Assembly (NCBI RefSeq): GCF_965208485.1
Contig: NZ_OZ242344.1
Span: 3,596,001-3,660,000, forward strand
Source of the DNA: Poriferisodalis sp965208485
Lineage (GTDB): Bacteria > Actinomycetota > Acidimicrobiia > Acidimicrobiales > Poriferisodalaceae
Length of the DNA: 64,000 nucleotides
Direction: 5' to 3'
The position numbers were made by a program, and so were the translations under genes. Numbering within the stretch: position 1 is the first letter of the stretch; each line of letters opens with the position of its first letter. The notes beneath the pieces are model-generated. The model did not search any database. It was not told where the DNA came from and saw nothing but the letters and a program-made list of their open reading frames with translations. Shown one piece after another: positions 61,701 to 64,000 of the stretch.

Positions 61701-61786
61701 TTGAAGCCATACTCCGCCTAGCGGACCACCGTCAGAGCGAGGCCGAAGCGCTCGGCATTGGCACTGCCGATTCGGAGGCCCGCTGA
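58775..61786 (+). CDS. cas3: CRISPR-associated helicase-nuclease Cas3, type I-G (helicase-HD order)
   Basis: A 1003-residue target-degrading enzyme recruited by the effector complex. The start is the ATG at 58775, within the end of csb2. The SF2 helicase comes first: Walker A DLPTGAGKT (45-53), DEVH box (188-191), SAT motif in EMSATP, VVVATQAIEVGADFSFD and LRQRVGRLDRRG (motif VI). A long linker region (about 460-790) follows. The HD nuclease is C-terminal: GELHDLGKVDTRFQ with H836-D837, RHEVASVALA and VATHHGRGRPLP supply further metal ligands. This order is typical of I-G. All core motifs look intact, so the enzyme should be active. Confidence 0.95.
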   Translation: MSAELLSAADFEEYFFSVHGNEPYPWQVRLTDQVLAEGRWPDVIDLPTGAGKTAVLDSAVFALAVRPEVFPRRIVFVIDRRIVVDQVCKRARQISESIRAADSGVLARVRGALGEVAGDADSHIGVSALRGGIPLDNDWATRPDQPWVMVSTVDQFGSKLLFRGYGISEVMRPIHAGLAGNDCLVILDEVHLSKPFAATLRDVRIEPSANSFNGSLLPQRGGIVEMSATPLIADGVRFALHPGIDLEGGSEAVARLRRIARSAKRARLTEVTGRDAHSALPKEVVRIVQEDLRGDERSIGVIVNRVRTAREVQRALSEAGVTAHLLTGRMRPLDRQRRLRKIETLVAPDRRDPDAERTVVVATQAIEVGADFSFDALVTEACPLDSLRQRVGRLDRRGTLAERTGEPARCWVLGLKAELASKRPDPIYGEAVRVTWNELSARAVDSQIDIGPASKQLNDFPREAGAPARTAPLLLPTHMDAWTQTSPEPLVQPEITDFLHGFDDNPPEPEVALVWRRDRSTEALRLVPPRPAEQLQVPLSAAKAWLRGADETPVADVASAATDAGRGRADDTSTAPLSRSVLRYIGGNDVVQPVDVEDIGPGDVLLVHPRIGGLSEGTWNPLHTEKADTRPSAGGGLAVPDSAVDDLGDEAQWAYQRRRTIRLDGQLEDQLRKWLGDDAPTMLRPTSDEAPGDSFAEENLSSPKESARRWIDDVLAHAPVAVPLHLQWLAGDPDADDETRLGTLHVLKSGEFDIELVSGPVNGLSPRQPSEYYYVLAERSVESTTLSNDDDASLTGTGVPLAAHLSGVGQRAEDFAVRLGLSPELASDLRLAGELHDLGKVDTRFQAQMVGHDAVRLAMQAAPLAKSLRGVRTRPDAWPPVRHEVASVALAQSADQVLRQADDPDLVLHLVATHHGRGRPLPRIVRDDCPQSLRYEMGGVVLRARTDFSETPLALDMADRFWRLSAKYGHHGLAWLEAILRLADHRQSEAEALGIGTADSEAR

Positions 61787-62718
61787 TGTCGGAGCTGGAG
61801 CTACCGGGATTGTCTGGCAACAACCCGCTCGGCTTCATGGCCGCGCTCGGCGTTCAAACGGCGCTTGCCGAGACGAATGGTGAACTGCGTCTTGGGTGGA
61901 CCGACTCGCTTGTTCCGACCGCGATCATCGACTCGGAATATGGCTTGGACGAAATCACTCCACGCGTTCTCTCAGTGGCGCGGAGTTGGGCTGCAGGCCC
62001 GGCGCTGAATCCCGTGCCGGAACGCGATGATGTCAAGTTCCCGGCGAACGGAATCCGGGACTACCTAGACCGGTCACGCGGCTTGAGGGACGGAGCCCTG
62101 GCGATGTCGCTGGTTGCGGAGAACAGTCTTGACGCGATGTCCGGCACGAAGGCGAAGCCGACGGACCTCGATTTCACGTCCGGGAATCAGAAGCTTCTCG
62201 AAATGATGAGGAGAATCCTCACGGAAACGCGTCTTGATGACATTGCTCAGGTGATGTCGGACTCATGGCACTACAGCGACAGGCTGCCTTCGCTGGGTTG
62301 GGACGTTGTCGACGACCGCCAATATGCACTTGAGGCGTTCGATCCGACGGACTCCAAGAACAACCCCAAGCTCGCTTGCCCGGGTGTTCAGTGCCTTGCC
62401 ATCTTGGGAATGCGCAGCTTCCCGGTGTTTCGCGGCGGTCGGAAGACCGCGACAGCGGCGTGCCACGGCACGTGGAATCAAGGCTGCTTCTCGTGGCCGC
62501 TCTGGGCGCACTCGGTGTCACTCAGCGTCTCGCGGACGCTGATCGCGCATGCATCGATTCCGCCCGACGACGTGGCTAGCGCGGGCTCAGATTCGCCCAC
62601 GTCTCGTTCCCGTCAGTTCGCCGGCTGGGGACTCTTCCAAGTTCTGGCTTCGAATATCGACAGGTCCAGCAAGTACGGGCGGTTCGGTCCTCCTCGGGTG
62701 ATCTGGCAGCGTGACTGA
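61786..62718 (+). CDS. Compact Cas8-like subunit of type I-G (Cas8u2/Csx17-like)
   Basis: A 310-residue protein coupled to cas3 by a TGATG overlap. It begins ELELPGLSGNNPLGFMAALGVQ, the opening shared by Csx17/Cas8u proteins ('L.G....PLG..AALG'), and contains GQTFFGNQ-like positions only weakly (TSGNQKLLEMMR). It has FDPTDSKNN and a C-terminal WPLW/VSRTL region. The position between cas3 and cas4-cas1 is where the large subunit of I-G lies, although it is far smaller than Csx17 (about 700 residues). It should recognise the PAM and start R-loop formation. The exact subfamily name is uncertain without a profile search. Confidence 0.8.
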   Translation: MSELELPGLSGNNPLGFMAALGVQTALAETNGELRLGWTDSLVPTAIIDSEYGLDEITPRVLSVARSWAAGPALNPVPERDDVKFPANGIRDYLDRSRGLRDGALAMSLVAENSLDAMSGTKAKPTDLDFTSGNQKLLEMMRRILTETRLDDIAQVMSDSWHYSDRLPSLGWDVVDDRQYALEAFDPTDSKNNPKLACPGVQCLAILGMRSFPVFRGGRKTATAACHGTWNQGCFSWPLWAHSVSLSVSRTLIAHASIPPDDVASAGSDSPTSRSRQFAGWGLFQVLASNIDRSSKYGRFGPPRVIWQRD

Positions 62719-64000
62719 GGTACCTGATCTCGTTCCGGCCAGGATGGTGAACGAGTTCGTGTACTGCCCGCGGCTGTTCTATCTCGAGTGGGTCCAGAGC
62801 AGGTTCGAGGACAACGCGGACACCGTTCATGGCCGTTACGTGCACCGTCGTGTAGATGAGGGCGGCGGGCGCATGGGCGGGTCGTCGGAAGACGATCCGG
62901 TGAGCAATGCACGTTCGGTGCTGGTCAGCTCGGAGCGGCTGGGGCTCATTGCCAAGACGGACATTGTCGAGGGCTTCGACGGCAGGGTCGTGCCTGTGGA
63001 GGTGAAGCGAGGCCGGCCGCCCAACCATGGTCCGGCTTGGGAGCCGGAACTGCAGCAGTTGGCAACGATCGGACTGATTCTGCGTGACAGCGGGTATGAC
63101 TGCGATGAGGGCCAATTCTATTTCGCGGCCTCGCGCGAACGAACAACCGTGGAGTTCGACGACCGCCTGCTGGGCAAGACGCTCGACACCGTCGAGCGGC
63201 TGCGTCGTGTCGCGGCTGCCGATGATGCGCCGCCGCCGCTGGTGGACAGCCCGAAGTGTCCGCGCTGCTCGCTGGTGGGCATCTGCCTGCCCGATGAGAC
63301 CAACTTCCACACCGGGCGCGTGGAGGGCACGCCGAGGCGGTTGACGCCGCGCGACTCGGAGGCACGGCCGCTGTATGTGACCGAACAGGGCGCTCGGCTG
63401 GGGATCAGCCAGCGGCGGGTGGAAGTGAAGGTCAATCGTGAGGTGGTGCGCAGCGATCGCCTGATCGACATCTCGCAGATCAATCTCAGCGGGAACGTCC
63501 AGGTGTCGACTCAGCTGCTCCACGCGGCGTTCCGGGAGGACATCCCGGTGTGCTGGTTCAGCTACGGAGGCTGGTTCCAGGGGATCGCTCACGGCATGCC
63601 GTCCAAGCATGTTGAGCTGCGCCGGCGCCAGGTCGCAGTGGCGGCCCAGGCGGGTCTGCCGCTGGCGCGTCAGATGATCGTCGGCAAGATCCGCAACTCC
63701 CGCACCCTGCTGATGCGCAACTCGCGCGAACCGGTGGACGCCGCGGTCGGGCAGCTGAAAGAACTCGCGACGAAAGCGGCGGAGGTCGATTCGGTCGAGT
63801 CGCTGCTGGGCACCGAGGGAGCGGCTGCCCGCTCGTACTTCGGCAGCTTCGCATCGATGCTCAAGGACGACCGCCTGGGCACCTTCGACTTCGCGGGACG
63901 CAACCGGCGCCCGCCGCGAGACCCGGTGAACTGCTTGCTGTCGTTCCTGTATGCCTTGTTGGTCAAGGACGTGACGGCTGTGGTGTATTCGATCGGCTTC
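62711..64000 (+). CDS. cas4-cas1: Cas4-Cas1 fusion adaptation protein, 3' end outside window
   Basis: The GTG at 62711 overlaps the upstream stop by 8 nt; 430 codons are in the window with no stop. Residues 1-200 are Cas4: C19 in FVYCPRLFYLEWV, the nuclease residues D84 and E97-x-K99 (EVKRG), and the 4Fe-4S cluster partners C183, C186 and C192 in CPRCSLVGIC. From about 220 the Cas1 domain begins (LYVTEQGARLGISQRR), with the first catalytic Glu369 in LLGTEGAAARSYFGSF. The remaining Cas1 His/Asp lie beyond the window. The fusion couples PAM-dependent spacer trimming to integration and is characteristic of I-G. cas2 and the array are expected just downstream. Confidence 0.95.
   Translation, partial: MTEVPDLVPARMVNEFVYCPRLFYLEWVQSRFEDNADTVHGRYVHRRVDEGGGRMGGSSEDDPVSNARSVLVSSERLGLIAKTDIVEGFDGRVVPVEVKRGRPPNHGPAWEPELQQLATIGLILRDSGYDCDEGQFYFAASRERTTVEFDDRLLGKTLDTVERLRRVAAADDAPPPLVDSPKCPRCSLVGICLPDETNFHTGRVEGTPRRLTPRDSEARPLYVTEQGARLGISQRRVEVKVNREVVRSDRLIDISQINLSGNVQVSTQLLHAAFREDIPVCWFSYGGWFQGIAHGMPSKHVELRRRQVAVAAQAGLPLARQMIVGKIRNSRTLLMRNSREPVDAAVGQLKELATKAAEVDSVESLLGTEGAAARSYFGSFASMLKDDRLGTFDFAGRNRRPPRDPVNCLLSFLYALLVKDVTAVVYSIGF

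Overview
The window is a high-GC (roughly two-thirds G+C), gene-dense chromosomal segment from an actinobacterium. I favour an uncultured member of the Acidimicrobiia. The support is F420 biosynthesis genes (cofD, cofE), a SpoIID/LytB protein with 'GYWL' repeats, cell-wall-binding-repeat proteins, an LCP ligase, a DUF5719 protein, and a gene order (lpdA, LCP, manC, cofE, cofD, manB, Trm112-like, SIS isomerase, ahcY, comF, hpf) that recalls the Mycobacterium tuberculosis Rv3241c-Rv3303c neighbourhood. The taxon is an inference; no rRNA or tRNA is present.

Layout. (1) 1-8 kb: a partial unknown gene, a sirtuin, a rhodanese-E1 fusion, an LpdA-like flavoprotein, then a tightly overlapping LCP ligase and UDP-glucose dehydrogenase and a membrane-anchored unknown. 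(2) 8-13.6 kb: manC facing cofE and cofD, a secreted cell-wall-binding protein and gmd. (3) 13.7-23.5 kb: a SpoIID-like secreted protein, a giant membrane GT2, a DUF5719 protein, a thioredoxin-like protein, and ftsH on the other strand. (4) 23.5-41 kb: an envelope glycan cluster with a PTPS-like/GT2 fusion, an O-antigen ABC exporter (wzt, wzm), a secreted GH16 protein with duplicated repeats, an O-antigen ligase-like protein, a WecA-like initiator, five further glycosyltransferases and GDP-fucose synthase. (5) 41-49 kb: a KamA-like radical SAM enzyme, manB, Trm112-like, the SIS isomerase, ahcY, a MITE-like insertion, comF and hpf.

(6) From 48.7 kb the character changes to an accessory/defence island. 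It holds a cytochrome P450 remnant, an AAA-DUF4143 ATPase, a membrane molybdopterin oxidoreductase, a hipBA module, a decayed Cas3-type helicase gene colliding with a truncated AAA_14 gene, two small membrane proteins, and a 575-bp intergenic region with CRISPR-repeat-like segments. It ends with a type I-G (formerly I-U) CRISPR-Cas operon: csb1, csb2, cas3, a compact cas8-like gene and a cas4-cas1 fusion that runs off the window. No CRISPR array lies inside the window.

How the genes fit together: manC, manB, gmd and fcl can supply GDP-mannose and GDP-fucose; ugd supplies UDP-glucuronate. WecA and the glycosyltransferases build a lipid-linked glycan, wzm/wzt and the O-antigen ligase-like protein export or extend it, and the LCP protein could attach it to the wall. 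The most interesting signals are the repeat-like elements upstream of csb1 (candidate CRISPR-derived regulatory RNA), the dead second Cas3, and a shared inverted-repeat architecture at two places in the island.
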